A stretch of DNA of 64,000 nt, taken from positions 620,001-684,000 of the forward strand of contig OZ245059.1 in NCBI GenBank assembly GCA_965224735.1, in the 5' to 3' direction. The notes beneath the pieces are model-generated. The model saw only the letters and a list, made by a program, of their open reading frames with translations, was not told where the DNA came from and ran no database searches. This DNA comes from Robiginitomaculum_A sp036478535. GTDB lineage: Bacteria > Pseudomonadota > Alphaproteobacteria > Caulobacterales > Maricaulaceae. Position 1 is the stretch's first letter, and every line of letters starts with the position of its first letter. Of the stretch, positions 8,103-17,044 are shown one piece after another. Both the position numbers and the translations under genes were made by a program.

Positions 8103-9232
8103 TGCCGATTCTATTCAAATCTAAAGACCGAACATTTACGGGCCCTGCTGAAAATGGCGAAAGCCATTGGAAGTACTATGATAGATCAGCAAGACCCGAA
8201 GCTGCAAAAATGCGCGACAAGGTCGAAGAGATGTTATCCAATTATCCCGAAGAACACCCACCTGATTTAGTTAGTCGCTTGAAGTCTCGAAATAACGACG
8301 TTTTTACGAGTGCGATGTTTGAACTTATCTTACATGAAATGCTCATTAAAACAGGGCATACGATATTGGCAATTGAACCGGAAATTTCCACAGGTGATAA
8401 GCGCCCGGATTTTCTTGTACAGGCTCCAGATGGAGAAAAATTCTATCTAGAGGCACTAAGTTATGCTAAAATTCGTCAGGATGAAAAGGCTGGAAACTCC
8501 ATTCAGAATGATTTTCGTAATGCAGCGAATGAAATCGATTGTGATTACTACTTGGATGTCAAAATTACAGGCTTACCTAAGCAACACCCTTCACAGAAAA
8601 AATTTAAGCATGCGCTACAAACTTGGGCGAAAGATTTAACCAATGACGAGAAGCAAGCAAAGGCAAGGCCCTTCATTTGGGAAAGCAACGGCCTAAAGGT
8701 TGTAGCGAAGGCGCTATTCAAAAAGGTGAATACAGATGGGCGCAACATTGGCATGGAATTCGGAACGCCGGGTTTTGTGCCACAAGATGGAGGTTTGAAA
8801 TCTGCCTTGAAGACGAAAATGAAAAAATATGGTGAGCTTGATTTACCGCTGTGTATAGCAATTACTCCTCATAAACTATTTGTGGATTTTGATGAGTGTA
8901 TTAACGCTTTATTTGGCAACTCAGCTGTTACATTTGATCCTGACGACATCCAAGGCAGCGTTCGTAATACTAGAGATGATGCGGGTCTTTGGCGCTCTAG
9001 AGCTGGGCGATATACACGTTGCAGCGCTGTGCTCTTTTTTAAAGGCTTAACAGAATGGTCTATGGCAAAACAGGTTGGTAAACTCGTACATCACCCTGAG
9101 GCACGCCATCCACTCATAGGCAGTTCCTTGCCCGTGCAAAGCTTTAGGCTTCAAGGTGAATACCTGGAGTCAGTGTCCGACGAAGTGCCGTTAGGTGAAT
9201 GTTTTGACCTTCCATTTGAGTGGCCTGAATAA
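8103..9232 (+). CDS. Hypothetical protein with PD-(D/E)XK-like nuclease motif
   Basis: 376-aa protein, not recognised as a named family. A helical N-terminal part (ARPEAAKMRDKVEEML) leads into a core with ELILHEMLIKTGHTILAIEPEI, then KRPDFLVQAPDGEKFYLEAL. That layout (helix with Glu, strand, PD, strand with E-x-A) resembles the PD-(D/E)XK nuclease fold, with the final Lys replaced. The C-terminal half has several strands (PLCIAITPHKLFVDF, AVLFFKGL, PVQSFRLQGEYLES). The first ATG in the frame is 8103; there is no strong ribosome-binding site. It is a single gene between an IS3 element and the broken polymerase cluster. A restriction-like or defence role is inference. Confidence 0.55.
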
Positions 9233-9356
9233 TCATTCCGCGAGGTGAATTATTCCATTCGTTGAATATTTCCCAGGGTTTCATTTTGGGCATTTCAAGT
9301 CTACAAGCTAACGTCTGCTAAGGGGATTTTTGTTCCTAAAGCATTTATATCCAAGT

Positions 9357-9608
9357 TTACGCCAATCCACCCTGAAACCCTTCTGTCTCAGCTTCGCTTG
9401 AAAGAGCAATACGGATTTTGCCTTTGCAGTTCCATTGGTGGCAGTGGAGGTTTGCTTCGAATTCATCGAGGTAGAGTTGGCGTGAGTAAGGTTTGTCGAT
9501 GTAGTCTGATACAAATTCATACCATGTGTAGCCGCACGATTTGCAGGTAGATTCAATACGGTCGTTAGTTCCGAGGTCGAGAATTTGTATGCGGGATTTC
9601 CAACTCAC
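9357..9608 (-). CDS. Small zinc-ribbon-like protein overlapping the polymerase remnant
   Basis: 83-aa protein with two Cys pairs, CKSCGYTWYE and CHQWNCKGKI, spaced as in a zinc ribbon, and a conserved-looking core RIQILDLGTNDRIEST and QLYLDEFEANL. The start is taken as GTG at 9608, which overlaps the TGA of the upstream Y-family polymerase remnant (GTGA), a classic translational coupling. The frame continues upstream through the polymerase region, but that sequence is read in another frame by the polymerase. The overlap suggests the two once acted together in lesion tolerance; that is inference. Confidence 0.65.
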   Translation of the reverse strand: MSWKSRIQILDLGTNDRIESTCKSCGYTWYEFVSDYIDKPYSRQLYLDEFEANLHCHQWNCKGKIRIALSSEAETEGFQGGLA

Positions 9609-10008
9609 CAGAAATCCTCCGCCCTTGGAATACGGGTGAAAGAAATTTTGCCGCCAAGATTGCCGCCGGGCGGGAGTTTCCACGACCCCATTGTTACCAG
9701 TGATTTTCCGTAGCGGCTATTTAACCCATCGATTGCATTTGTTATGGATTCCTATTTCTGTCTTTCAGGATCATCATTGATAAGCATATCAAGTTGGCGG
9801 GTGTCCGAGTGGGTAAGATCACCAAGTGTTACGCCAACACGAACAATCTTTATGTTTTTGGGAAGCGATTGCCGTGCTTGTGCCCACATTGCATCAAGAG
9901 CTTTCAGACACGCTTGGTCATCATTGGCCATGTGCAGCTTGTGTTTTGTTGACCAGCCTTTCTCTTTCATGGAACCACGGCGCAGGCTTAACCACATATA
10001 AACAATGC
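9605..10008 (-). pseudogene. Y-family DNA polymerase (DinB/ImpB type), C-terminal remnant
   Basis: On the minus strand the frame reads GWSTKHKLHMANDDQACLKA, then KIVRVGVTLGDLTHSDTRQL and INDDPERQK, an in-frame TAG, and then SITNAIDGLNSRYGKSLVTM and KISFTRIPRAEDFW before the real stop at 9605. This matches the little-finger and tail region of ImpB/MucB/SamB-type polymerases, whose end 'NSRYGK...G...ISFTRIP...E.W' is distinctive. The TAG probably replaces a Trp codon. The catalytic N-terminal part is missing because an IS630 element sits at 10009. The gene is dead by both truncation and nonsense. Confidence 0.8.
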
Positions 10009-11154
10009 TATACTCCCACTACTCCATAACCCGAAATTTTTCATCTGAAATTATTCGGAAATTGTCGGTTACGGTGTCTCGGAAATTTCTCCATTGTTTG
10101 GGTATGGTTTCTCGTAAGAATTTTAGTATTGCATGGCCAAATTTCGTAAATGTCGGGTAGAATTTATTATGTGTGACATGCCTGTGCATGACGCCCAAAA
10201 GCCGCTCAATAGCATTTAGATGCGGGCAATATGTTGGCAGCCAGATTGGTTTTATTTTGCAATCTTTGCGCCCCAGCCACTGTCTTACCTTGGCGGAGCG
10301 GTGATAAGGCGCATTATCAAGTATCAAATAAATACATTTTTTATCCAGATTGCGTGCCTCCAGTTTTTCAAATAATTGAATGGCGTTGTCACTATCAACC
10401 CGGTCCACATCCATAAAGGGTGTGTCAAAATTCTCCAGATTAACCACTGCGTGAATATTCACTCGCTTGCGCCGCGTACTGCGTTTTATGGCCATGTTCG
10501 CATCCTTGCGCATCCAGCCACGGCTTGGTCTTGATTGATGTTCAGGGTGCACAGCATCACAGAAATATACCGTCTCATCAAGCGTTAAGCCGTTCAAGAG
10601 CCGCTGATAATCCTCTATAAATTCAGCCTGTGCCTGCTCGTTAATATGAGCTGGTAAAGGCGTAGGCTTTTTGTATTCAAAACCCAAACGATGCAGTAAT
10701 TTGATGCAGCCAGACTTGGAATAATCGACTTGCCAGTTGTGCCAGATAAAGGCGCGAACCTCGTGTACATTCTGACAGACACGAGCCTTTAGCCAAGACA
10801 CAAGAGCCGCTTCTATGTCCACACTCAATTTGGAGAAACCACCCTTGTAATCAAAACTCGCCATCAGGTCAAAACCACCCTCGGTATATTTTTTGTACCA
10901 GGTACGGATCGTGTCATCATCAAGATACAAATATTGCGCTATTTGTTGACAGCTCTTGCCATCATCCAACAAAAGCAAAGCATTACACCGCCGCGCTATC
11001 CCGTGATCCTCGCTCGGACAACGCACGACACTCTCCAACTCACGGCGTTCCCTCTTTGATAAAAAACCAGACTTAATCATAAACATGAGCCCAATCTATC
11101 AGGAGGGAAATGTCAAGGTGAAACTCGGAGTATCAAGAATTCTGGGTATATAGC
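10009..11154 (-). mobile_element. IS630-family insertion sequence, full length
   Basis: About 1.15 kb element carrying one transposase gene. Its right end reads TACTCCCACTACTCCATAAC after a TA at 10009; the other end (about 11150) is TATATACCCAGAATTCTTG on the minus strand. The same ends flank the deleted copy at 29267-30174. Insertion at TA fits IS630. It separates the polymerase remnant from argD. Confidence 0.8.
10019..11086 (-). CDS. IS630-family transposase
   Basis: 355-aa transposase. The N-terminal helix-turn-helix domain (HGIARRCNALLLLDDGKSCQ, then QYLYLDDDTIRTWYKKY) is followed by a second winged-helix region and the DDE core: VYFCDAVHPEHQSRPSRGW (first Asp), YLILDNAPYH (second Asp) and CPHLNAIERL (Glu). 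The frame is uninterrupted, so this copy may be functional. It can serve as the parent sequence for the internally deleted copy at 29331-30164. Confidence 0.9.
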   Translation of the reverse strand: MFMIKSGFLSKRERRELESVVRCPSEDHGIARRCNALLLLDDGKSCQQIAQYLYLDDDTIRTWYKKYTEGGFDLMASFDYKGGFSKLSVDIEAALVSWLKARVCQNVHEVRAFIWHNWQVDYSKSGCIKLLHRLGFEYKKPTPLPAHINEQAQAEFIEDYQRLLNGLTLDETVYFCDAVHPEHQSRPSRGWMRKDANMAIKRSTRRKRVNIHAVVNLENFDTPFMDVDRVDSDNAIQLFEKLEARNLDKKCIYLILDNAPYHRSAKVRQWLGRKDCKIKPIWLPTYCPHLNAIERLLGVMHRHVTHNKFYPTFTKFGHAILKFLRETIPKQWRNFRDTVTDNFRIISDEKFRVME

Positions 11155-11159
11155 ACTTA

Positions 11160-12362
11160 TTAGCCTTTAAAATCGTCCATATCTTTGGCCGTGGTAAAGA
11201 CTGTGTCCAAAATAGAGATAGCTTCGTGAACATTTTCTTCGCTAATAATAAGTGGCGGAGTAATACGCAAAACATTGTCACCAGCATTGCCGATTAATAA
11301 TTTATGCTCGCGCGCTAGATTGCGCACATCCAAAGCTTTTTTCTTAAGCTTCATACCACACAAAAGGCCTTTGCCGCGCACATCCTCAACCACATCTGGA
11401 TGTGTGTCTTTTAGTGCTTCAAATTGCTGTGTTAAATAATTAGAGACTTTATTGACATTGGCCATAAGGTCAGGATTAGTAAGTTCGTCAAACACCACAT
11501 TGCCAACGGCCATCGCCAAAGGCCCACCGCCATAAGTCGTGCCGTGTGTCCCAACAACCATGCCTTTGGCTGCGCGCTCTGTAGCAAAACATGCGCCCAT
11601 AGGGAAACCACCGCCCATGCCTTTGGCCACAGCCATTACATCAGGGTCAGCATGGCCATCAGCCCATTGATGCGCGAAGAGCTTGCCCGTGCGCCCAGCC
11701 CCGCTTTGCACTTCGTCATAAATTACCAGCGCGCCATGGTCATCGCATAATTTGCGCACGTCTTTAAGGAATTGCACTGGCAATGCCCTTACGCCGCCTT
11801 CTCCTTGTACTGGCTCGATCAAAATCGCGGCCGTCTTGTCGCTAATGGCATTTTTTATGGCATCAAAATCTCCGAACGGAAGATTGGTAAAGCCTGGAAG
11901 CTCTGGCCCAAAGCCCGCCATATATTTTGGATTACCGCCAGCATGTACCGTTGCCAAAGTACGTCCATGAAACGCGCCTTTGCAGGTCAGGATTTCATAG
12001 CGCTCTTTATCACCTTCTACATAATGGCAACGCCGTGCAGTTTTCATCGCTGTCTCGACAGCCTCTGCGCCTGAATTGGTGAAAAAGACTTTGTCTGCGA
12101 ATGTAGAGGCGCAGTATTTATCGGCCAATTTATATTGATCTTGAACGCGGAACATATTGGAGAGATGCCAGAGTTTTCCCGCTTGTTCTTGCAAAGTATT
12201 TACAAGCATTGGGTGATTATGACCAAGGTTGTTCACAGCTATACCTGCGATAAAGTCTAGATATTTCTCGCCGCTTTTTGTGTAAAGATATACCCCTTCG
12301 CCGCGCACAAACTCCTGTGGAGGCGGTGAATAGCAATTATAAATGTGATCATTTTCAGCCAT
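11160..12362 (-). CDS. argD: Acetylornithine/N-succinyldiaminopimelate aminotransferase
   Basis: 400-aa class-III PLP aminotransferase. It converts N-acetylglutamate semialdehyde to N-acetylornithine in arginine synthesis, and often also acts in the lysine (DAP) pathway. Visible features: YLDFIAGIAVNNLGHNHP near the N-terminus, FFTNSGAEAVETAMKTAR (phosphate site), AFHGRTLATV, EPVQGEGGV, the PLP aspartate in VIYDEVQSGAGRTG and the PLP lysine in VMAVAKGMGGGFP. The start at 12362 is supported by AAGGGA upstream. The gene ends 5 bases from an IS630 end. The ABC permease gene precedes it by 42 bases on the same strand. Closely related transaminases exist, but the motif spacing fits ArgD. Confidence 0.9.
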   Translation of the reverse strand: MAENDHIYNCYSPPPQEFVRGEGVYLYTKSGEKYLDFIAGIAVNNLGHNHPMLVNTLQEQAGKLWHLSNMFRVQDQYKLADKYCASTFADKVFFTNSGAEAVETAMKTARRCHYVEGDKERYEILTCKGAFHGRTLATVHAGGNPKYMAGFGPELPGFTNLPFGDFDAIKNAISDKTAAILIEPVQGEGGVRALPVQFLKDVRKLCDDHGALVIYDEVQSGAGRTGKLFAHQWADGHADPDVMAVAKGMGGGFPMGACFATERAAKGMVVGTHGTTYGGGPLAMAVGNVVFDELTNPDLMANVNKVSNYLTQQFEALKDTHPDVVEDVRGKGLLCGMKLKKKALDVRNLAREHKLLIGNAGDNVLRITPPLIISEENVHEAISILDTVFTTAKDMDDFKG

Positions 12363-12404
12363 GATGTATCCCTTAATTTCTTGGCATATTTTCAGCAAAA
12401 CTAT

Positions 12405-13241
12405 TTAAGCTTTAAGGCGCCACCCTGATTTCAAAACTTTCAAACAAGTAATAAATAAAATGAGATTAAGAATAGATGTATAAATCACACCTGTCATAAT
12501 ACTACCATCCGCCTGCCCCAAAAACCCATATCGAAAACCATCAATAAAATAAAACAGTGGATTAACGAGTGACATTTTCTGAAAATATTCTGGTAGGATA
12601 TTGATGTGGTAAAAGGTACCCGATAGCATGCTTAGCGGCGTAATGATGAATTGGTTGACGGCTGCAAGTTGATCAAATTTTTCTGCCCATATACCAGACA
12701 GAAGGCCTATCATAGCAAGGCAAGCGGCGGCTGAAAAACTATAATAAAGCACAGCCCAAGGCACCATAGGTATTATCAATGTAAAGAAAATGGATAACGC
12801 CACAAATGTTGAAGCTGCAACCAAAATACCGCGCGTTATCGCCCCGCCTATATAACCAACAGCTATCTCCGTGTAAGACAATGGCGGCATTAAAATGTCG
12901 GTTATGGAGCCATTTACTTTGGAGGTCATCATTGAGGAAGAGGAATTGGCAGATGCGTTGTTTAAAATACCCATCATTATCAGGCCTGGGATTAAAAACT
13001 GAATGAACTCAGTACTATTACCGCCGCTTCGCCCTGGGAAGGCCAAAATAAATACAGTCATCAACAATACATTCGAGACCATAGGGGCAAGCAGGGTTTG
13101 CGGAATAATGCGCAAAAACCGCCTGACCTCTTTTTTATAAAGTGTCCAAAGTCCCATCCCGTTAATACGGCCAAATTCCCGCTTTGTGTTTGAGACCGAA
13201 TTTATTATCAAGCTATCCGCTAAATGCGTATTTGCACTCAT
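12405..13241 (-). CDS. ABC-2 type transporter permease
   Basis: 278-aa membrane protein with about six hydrophobic segments (for example NVLLMTVFILAF, FIQFLIPGLIMMGIL, LSIFFTLIIPMVPWAVLYYS, SILNLILFITCL). The family signature lies in the second half: FIITPLSMLSGTFYHINILPEYFQKM, then NPLFYFIDGFRYGFLG. This type pairs with a separate ATPase to export lipids, polysaccharides or drugs; no ATPase gene is adjacent, so it must be encoded elsewhere. It lies 42 bases upstream of argD on the same strand and is divergent from gcrA. Confidence 0.85.
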   Translation of the reverse strand: MSANTHLADSLIINSVSNTKREFGRINGMGLWTLYKKEVRRFLRIIPQTLLAPMVSNVLLMTVFILAFPGRSGGNSTEFIQFLIPGLIMMGILNNASANSSSSMMTSKVNGSITDILMPPLSYTEIAVGYIGGAITRGILVAASTFVALSIFFTLIIPMVPWAVLYYSFSAAACLAMIGLLSGIWAEKFDQLAAVNQFIITPLSMLSGTFYHINILPEYFQKMSLVNPLFYFIDGFRYGFLGQADGSIMTGVIYTSILNLILFITCLKVLKSGWRLKA

Positions 13242-13494
13242 ATTTTGTCCTTAATATTATTATCGGCTCTATCACAACAAATTAGGGGCGCCAAGGTTCA
13301 AATAGGGCTAATTATAAAAAAGAAAAATCACGTTTCGACATTAGAGCAAACACAATATATAGAAAACTGTGGATAGGTTTATAGCTTATCTTGTGTCCAT
13401 AAAAAATATATATACTGTATTTTGTGAAATACAGCTAGTTTTGGTACAAATTTGACAACTAGCGACTACATCTGGTGTTTAGAGTGACAATTTG

Positions 13495-13522
13495 CACATA
13501 TATTTTTACACATATATTTTTA
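13495..13522 (+). repeat. 14-bp tandem duplication in the gcrA leader
   Basis: CACATATATTTTTA occurs twice back to back (13495-13508, 13509-13522), immediately before the gcrA ribosome-binding site AAGGAG (13523-13528). It lengthens the AT-rich leader. Confidence 0.95.
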
Positions 13523-13535
13523 AAGGAGAATTAAA

Positions 13536-14033
13536 ATGGCATGGACTGAAGAACGGGTAAAAGTTCTAACTAAATTATGGATGAATGGCCTGAGCGCTTC
13601 GCAAGTTGCCAAACAGCTTGGTGGTGTAACGCGCAACGCTGTTATCGGCAAAGTTCACCGCCTTGGTTTGTCAGGCCGCGCAAAGCCATCTCGCCTCACT
13701 AAGCGCACACGTAAAACGTCGACAACAACGCGGCGCCGCAGCGTTGCCAAAGTCAGTCCTCGCACGCCAAAGCAAGTGATCACAACGCCGCCGCCCCTAG
13801 AAGCTAAATTAATGGACAATGGTGAATACGCGAATATTTTGTCGGTAACAGAAAATATGTGCAAATGGCCAATCGGTGATCCATCTAGTGCTAATTTTCG
13901 GTTTTGTGGACGCGGGGTTAGTAAAGATGAACCTTATTGCAAAGCTCACGCCCAGCTTGCTTACCAGCCAGCGCGTAAGCGCGGCGCACCCCAACGCACA
14001 CTGGGTTATGCGCAGAAACGAGCTCTACGTTAA
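13536..14033 (+). CDS. gcrA: GcrA cell-cycle regulator
   Basis: 165-aa GcrA, the sigma70-associated transcription factor that works with the CcrM methyltransferase in Alphaproteobacteria to control cell-cycle genes. The DNA-binding domain at residues 1-50 is unmistakable: MAWTEERVKVLTKLWMNGLS, then SQVAKQLGG-VTRNAVIGKVHRLGLSGR. A basic linker rich in Lys, Arg and Thr follows. The C-terminal sigma-interaction region has CKWPIGDP, FRFCGRG and PYCKAHAQLAYQP. The start at 13536 has a strong AAGGAG site. This is the best taxonomic marker in the window. I did not find clear GANTC methylation sites just upstream. Confidence 0.95.
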   Translation: MAWTEERVKVLTKLWMNGLSASQVAKQLGGVTRNAVIGKVHRLGLSGRAKPSRLTKRTRKTSTTTRRRSVAKVSPRTPKQVITTPPPLEAKLMDNGEYANILSVTENMCKWPIGDPSSANFRFCGRGVSKDEPYCKAHAQLAYQPARKRGAPQRTLGYAQKRALR

Positions 14034-14141
14034 TATACATCTTTAGCGTTTCTTGAAATTTCACTGTTATCGTTTTTCAATAATATTTAATTGACAATCA
14101 GTGTATTTTACTTAATGAATGCTGAAAAAGGAAACGTTGAA

Positions 14142-15614
14142 ATGCGACCATTGGCTTCTATTTTAATATTAAGCATTAGCTTAAGTACTCTTTCAGGATG
14201 CGCAAGCTTAAGTATGAAAGGTATTGGCCTTAGGAAATCTATTATAAATGCCAATATACCGACACCGCCCGTGAACGCAGAAACAGCGCAACAAGAATGG
14301 GGCGAACCATCACCCGACCGGCTCCCCACAACAGATTGGGTCGCAAGCTTTGACGACACAACGCTTAGTAAGCTCGTGGACGAAGCCATGGGGGCCAATA
14401 CAAATATTCGTATAGCAGCGGCACGCCTTGCGGCTGCTGAAGCCAGCGCCAAATCATCACGCTCAGGTTTTTACCCAAGCCTAAACGCAACTGGTAACGC
14501 TAGTCATAGAGAAATCGCCAACACCAACCCTATTGGCAGTGGTGGTACAAATAGCTTTAGCCTCGGCTCTAGTATTAGTTGGGAGGTCGATATGTGGGGT
14601 CGAGTCAAAGATACCGCAAATGCTGGCGATCTCGACGCACAGGCATCTAATGCTGATTATGCTGGAGCGCGGCTCTCTATTGCGGGCGCAGTTACCCAAA
14701 CATGGTTTGATCTTATTGAAGCCCGTCTGCAAACAGACCTCGCTATACGTAATGTAAAAACACAAAAGCGCGCTTTGCGCCTTACTAAGCGCCGGTTTGA
14801 TGGCGGCGTTTCAGGGGCATCGGATTTTCGTCTTGCGCGCTCCGCCTTTGCGAATGCCGAAGCAACGCTTGCCCTAAGACAACAATTACAATCTTCAACA
14901 GCGAGGCGGCTTGAAACTTTACTCAGGCGCTACCCGCAGGATGCTATCGCAGCAACAAAAGATTTGCCAAAACTTCCCCCGCTAACAAGCGCTGGCGCGC
15001 CACCCGAAATTTTTCTGCGCCGTCCAGATTTGCTCGCCCAAGAACGGCGTATGCAAGCGGCAGGCTTACGGGTCGATATTTCTAAAAAGAAATTATTGCC
15101 GCGCCTTACCCTTAGTGGCAAAGGCAATTCAAGCGGTAGTTCATTAGGGCGGCTCTTTAGTTTAGACTCACTCATAGGCTCTATTGCTGGCGGCTTATCG
15201 GCTCCAATTTTTCACGGCGGCGCGCTCAAAGCGGATGTTGCTCGCAATGAAGCCTTTCTAACCCAACAGCTTGAAACCTATGCTGGCACAGCCCTTACCG
15301 CGTACAGAGAAGTGGAAGATGCGCTTGACGCGGAAACATTACTTGAAACACGCGAGCAATCTTTGAAAATATCTCTGGAAGAAGCCGTCAAAGCAGAAGA
15401 GCGTCTTGAGCAAAGGTTCAGTGAAGGCCTTGCCAGTATATTGCAACTTCTCGACGCGCAAACAAGGCGGAACAGAACAGAAGGGCAGCTCATTAGTGCC
15501 CGCAAAGAGAGATTGGCGAACCGGGTGCGCTTATATTTAGCGTTAGGCGGCGGGCTTTATGGGCAGGAACAAGCGAGAAAAAAATTACCAAAACCAAAAT
15601 TTTTAGGCTTGTAA
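14142..15614 (+). CDS. RND efflux outer-membrane lipoprotein (NodT/OprM, TolC family)
   Basis: 490-aa outer-membrane channel. The N-terminus is a lipoprotein signal (SISLSTLSGC), with Cys about residue 20. Two outer-membrane-efflux repeats follow, each with long coiled helices: ADASANTNIRIAAARLAAAEA-like in the first and LETREQSLKISLEEAVKAEE plus RRNRTEGQLISARKERLANR in the second. The conserved WEVDMWGRVKD and EIFLRRPDLLAQERRM motifs identify the NodT class. The start at 14142 has AGGA upstream and gives a proper signal peptide; longer in-frame starts (14091, 14115) would bury it. First gene of a three-gene RND operon with the adaptor and pump. Confidence 0.9.
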   Translation: MRPLASILILSISLSTLSGCASLSMKGIGLRKSIINANIPTPPVNAETAQQEWGEPSPDRLPTTDWVASFDDTTLSKLVDEAMGANTNIRIAAARLAAAEASAKSSRSGFYPSLNATGNASHREIANTNPIGSGGTNSFSLGSSISWEVDMWGRVKDTANAGDLDAQASNADYAGARLSIAGAVTQTWFDLIEARLQTDLAIRNVKTQKRALRLTKRRFDGGVSGASDFRLARSAFANAEATLALRQQLQSSTARRLETLLRRYPQDAIAATKDLPKLPPLTSAGAPPEIFLRRPDLLAQERRMQAAGLRVDISKKKLLPRLTLSGKGNSSGSSLGRLFSLDSLIGSIAGGLSAPIFHGGALKADVARNEAFLTQQLETYAGTALTAYREVEDALDAETLLETREQSLKISLEEAVKAEERLEQRFSEGLASILQLLDAQTRRNRTEGQLISARKERLANRVRLYLALGGGLYGQEQARKKLPKPKFLGL

Positions 15615-15706
15615 TTAACGCCTAGGACTTGTCTAAATTAAAGTTTGGGGTGGTTCACTATCCATTAGTTAGAGATGAATAAGCCAACGGATTGAAAGGA
15701 TAATCC

Positions 15707-17044
15707 ATGAGCGAGGCCATAGTTGAGCCGCAAGGCTCCATTTTTAGAAAAATCATGGTTGTTGTTACTGTGATTGCAATATTAACTGCCTTTATATTGC
15801 TGGCAGTTTTTATGAAGGTTATGAGCCCAAAGCCAGAAATTAAAAAGAAAACCCGTCCGACACTCGCCGTTATGGCTGCAATGGCCGTACAGAATTCTGT
15901 GCGTCTTAAAGTGAGCGTACAAGGACAAGCCCGTCCTAAAACTGAAATCGATTTAGTACCTGAAGTTAGCGGGAAAATCACTCATGTCTCACCAAAATTT
16001 GTTACTGGCGGTATTTTCAATAAGGGCGAAGTGCTTTATCGCATAGATGATGCCGATTATAAAGTCGCCGTTATTCGTGCTAAAGCCAGCGTTGCCCGCG
16101 CGCAACAAGTTCTAACCCGCGAAATGGCGGAAGGCGCGATTGCCAAAGAAGACTGGAAAGATTTAGGACAAGGCGAAGCGAGCGCACTAACTTTGCGAAA
16201 ACCGCAACTCTTGGAAGCACGAGCAGGCCTTCAATCGGCACAAGCAGATTTGGATAATGCCAATATTCGCCTCGGGCGCACCGAAGTAAAGGCTCCTTTT
16301 AATGGCCGCGTACGGGACAAATTTGCTGACATTGGCCAATTTGTAAATCCAGGCGCTCGTTTGGGGCGCATTTTTTCCACAAATATCGCTGAAGTGCGCT
16401 TAGCACTAAGCGATGCAGATCTTGCCCGCCTTGATTTGCCTGTTGCTTATGTCGCTAAGACTCGTAAATCTGCGCCTGATGTAAGACTCAGTGCGCTTGT
16501 TGGCGGCAAGCTTCGCGTTTGGGATGGCAAAATAACCCGTACAGAAGCCGCTTATGACCCACAAACACGCTCTCTTTATGCAATCGCTGAAGTAACAGAC
16601 CCATATGGCAAAGGCGCCGCTGATGGCAATTTTCCCCTTGCACCTGGCCTCTTCGTCGACGCGGAAATATCAGGCAAACTTCTCGAAAATGTCATTACCA
16701 TACCACGCGATGGCTTGCGGCCAGAAGACCTTGTGTACACCGTAGACCAAGAAGGTATCGCAAAAAGTAATAGCGTTTTGGTACTCGACACCAATATGAA
16801 CCGGGCCGTTATTGGAAGCGGTATTGAGACCGGACAATTGGTCATCGTATCACCGCTTGAAAAATCCCAAATCAGCCTAAACTTCCGCGTTTTAGATGCG
16901 AATGACCCGAACATTACATTGGTTGAAGCAAAAAAATCAGAAGAAGAAAATGACGCCACAAAAAACGAGAAAAAAAACAAAGGCGATGAGGCAAAATTAA
17001 GTAAAAAAAAACAACATCAGGCAAAGCATAAAGGGGGGAAATAA
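15707..17044 (+). CDS. RND efflux periplasmic adaptor (membrane fusion protein)
   Basis: 445-aa HlyD-type adaptor. An N-terminal membrane anchor (MVVVTVIAILTAFILLAVFM) is followed by the first lipoyl half (VSGKITHVSPKFVTGGIFNK, then GEVLYRIDDADY), a shortened alpha-hairpin, the second lipoyl half (LGRTEVKAPFNGRVRDKFAD), and beta-barrel and membrane-proximal domains (VITIPRDGLRPEDLVYTV). The C-terminus is a long Lys/Glu-rich tail, unusual for the family. It bridges the pump and the outer-membrane channel. Its stop overlaps the pump gene start (TAATG), so the two are translationally coupled. Confidence 0.92.
   Translation: MSEAIVEPQGSIFRKIMVVVTVIAILTAFILLAVFMKVMSPKPEIKKKTRPTLAVMAAMAVQNSVRLKVSVQGQARPKTEIDLVPEVSGKITHVSPKFVTGGIFNKGEVLYRIDDADYKVAVIRAKASVARAQQVLTREMAEGAIAKEDWKDLGQGEASALTLRKPQLLEARAGLQSAQADLDNANIRLGRTEVKAPFNGRVRDKFADIGQFVNPGARLGRIFSTNIAEVRLALSDADLARLDLPVAYVAKTRKSAPDVRLSALVGGKLRVWDGKITRTEAAYDPQTRSLYAIAEVTDPYGKGAADGNFPLAPGLFVDAEISGKLLENVITIPRDGLRPEDLVYTVDQEGIAKSNSVLVLDTNMNRAVIGSGIETGQLVIVSPLEKSQISLNFRVLDANDPNITLVEAKKSEEENDATKNEKKNKGDEAKLSKKKQHQAKHKGGK

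Noticed and set aside
13290..13320. GGTTCAAATAGGGC, resembling a tRNA T-arm
   Set aside because: No matching acceptor, D or anticodon arms could be folded around it. I found no tRNA or rRNA gene in the window.
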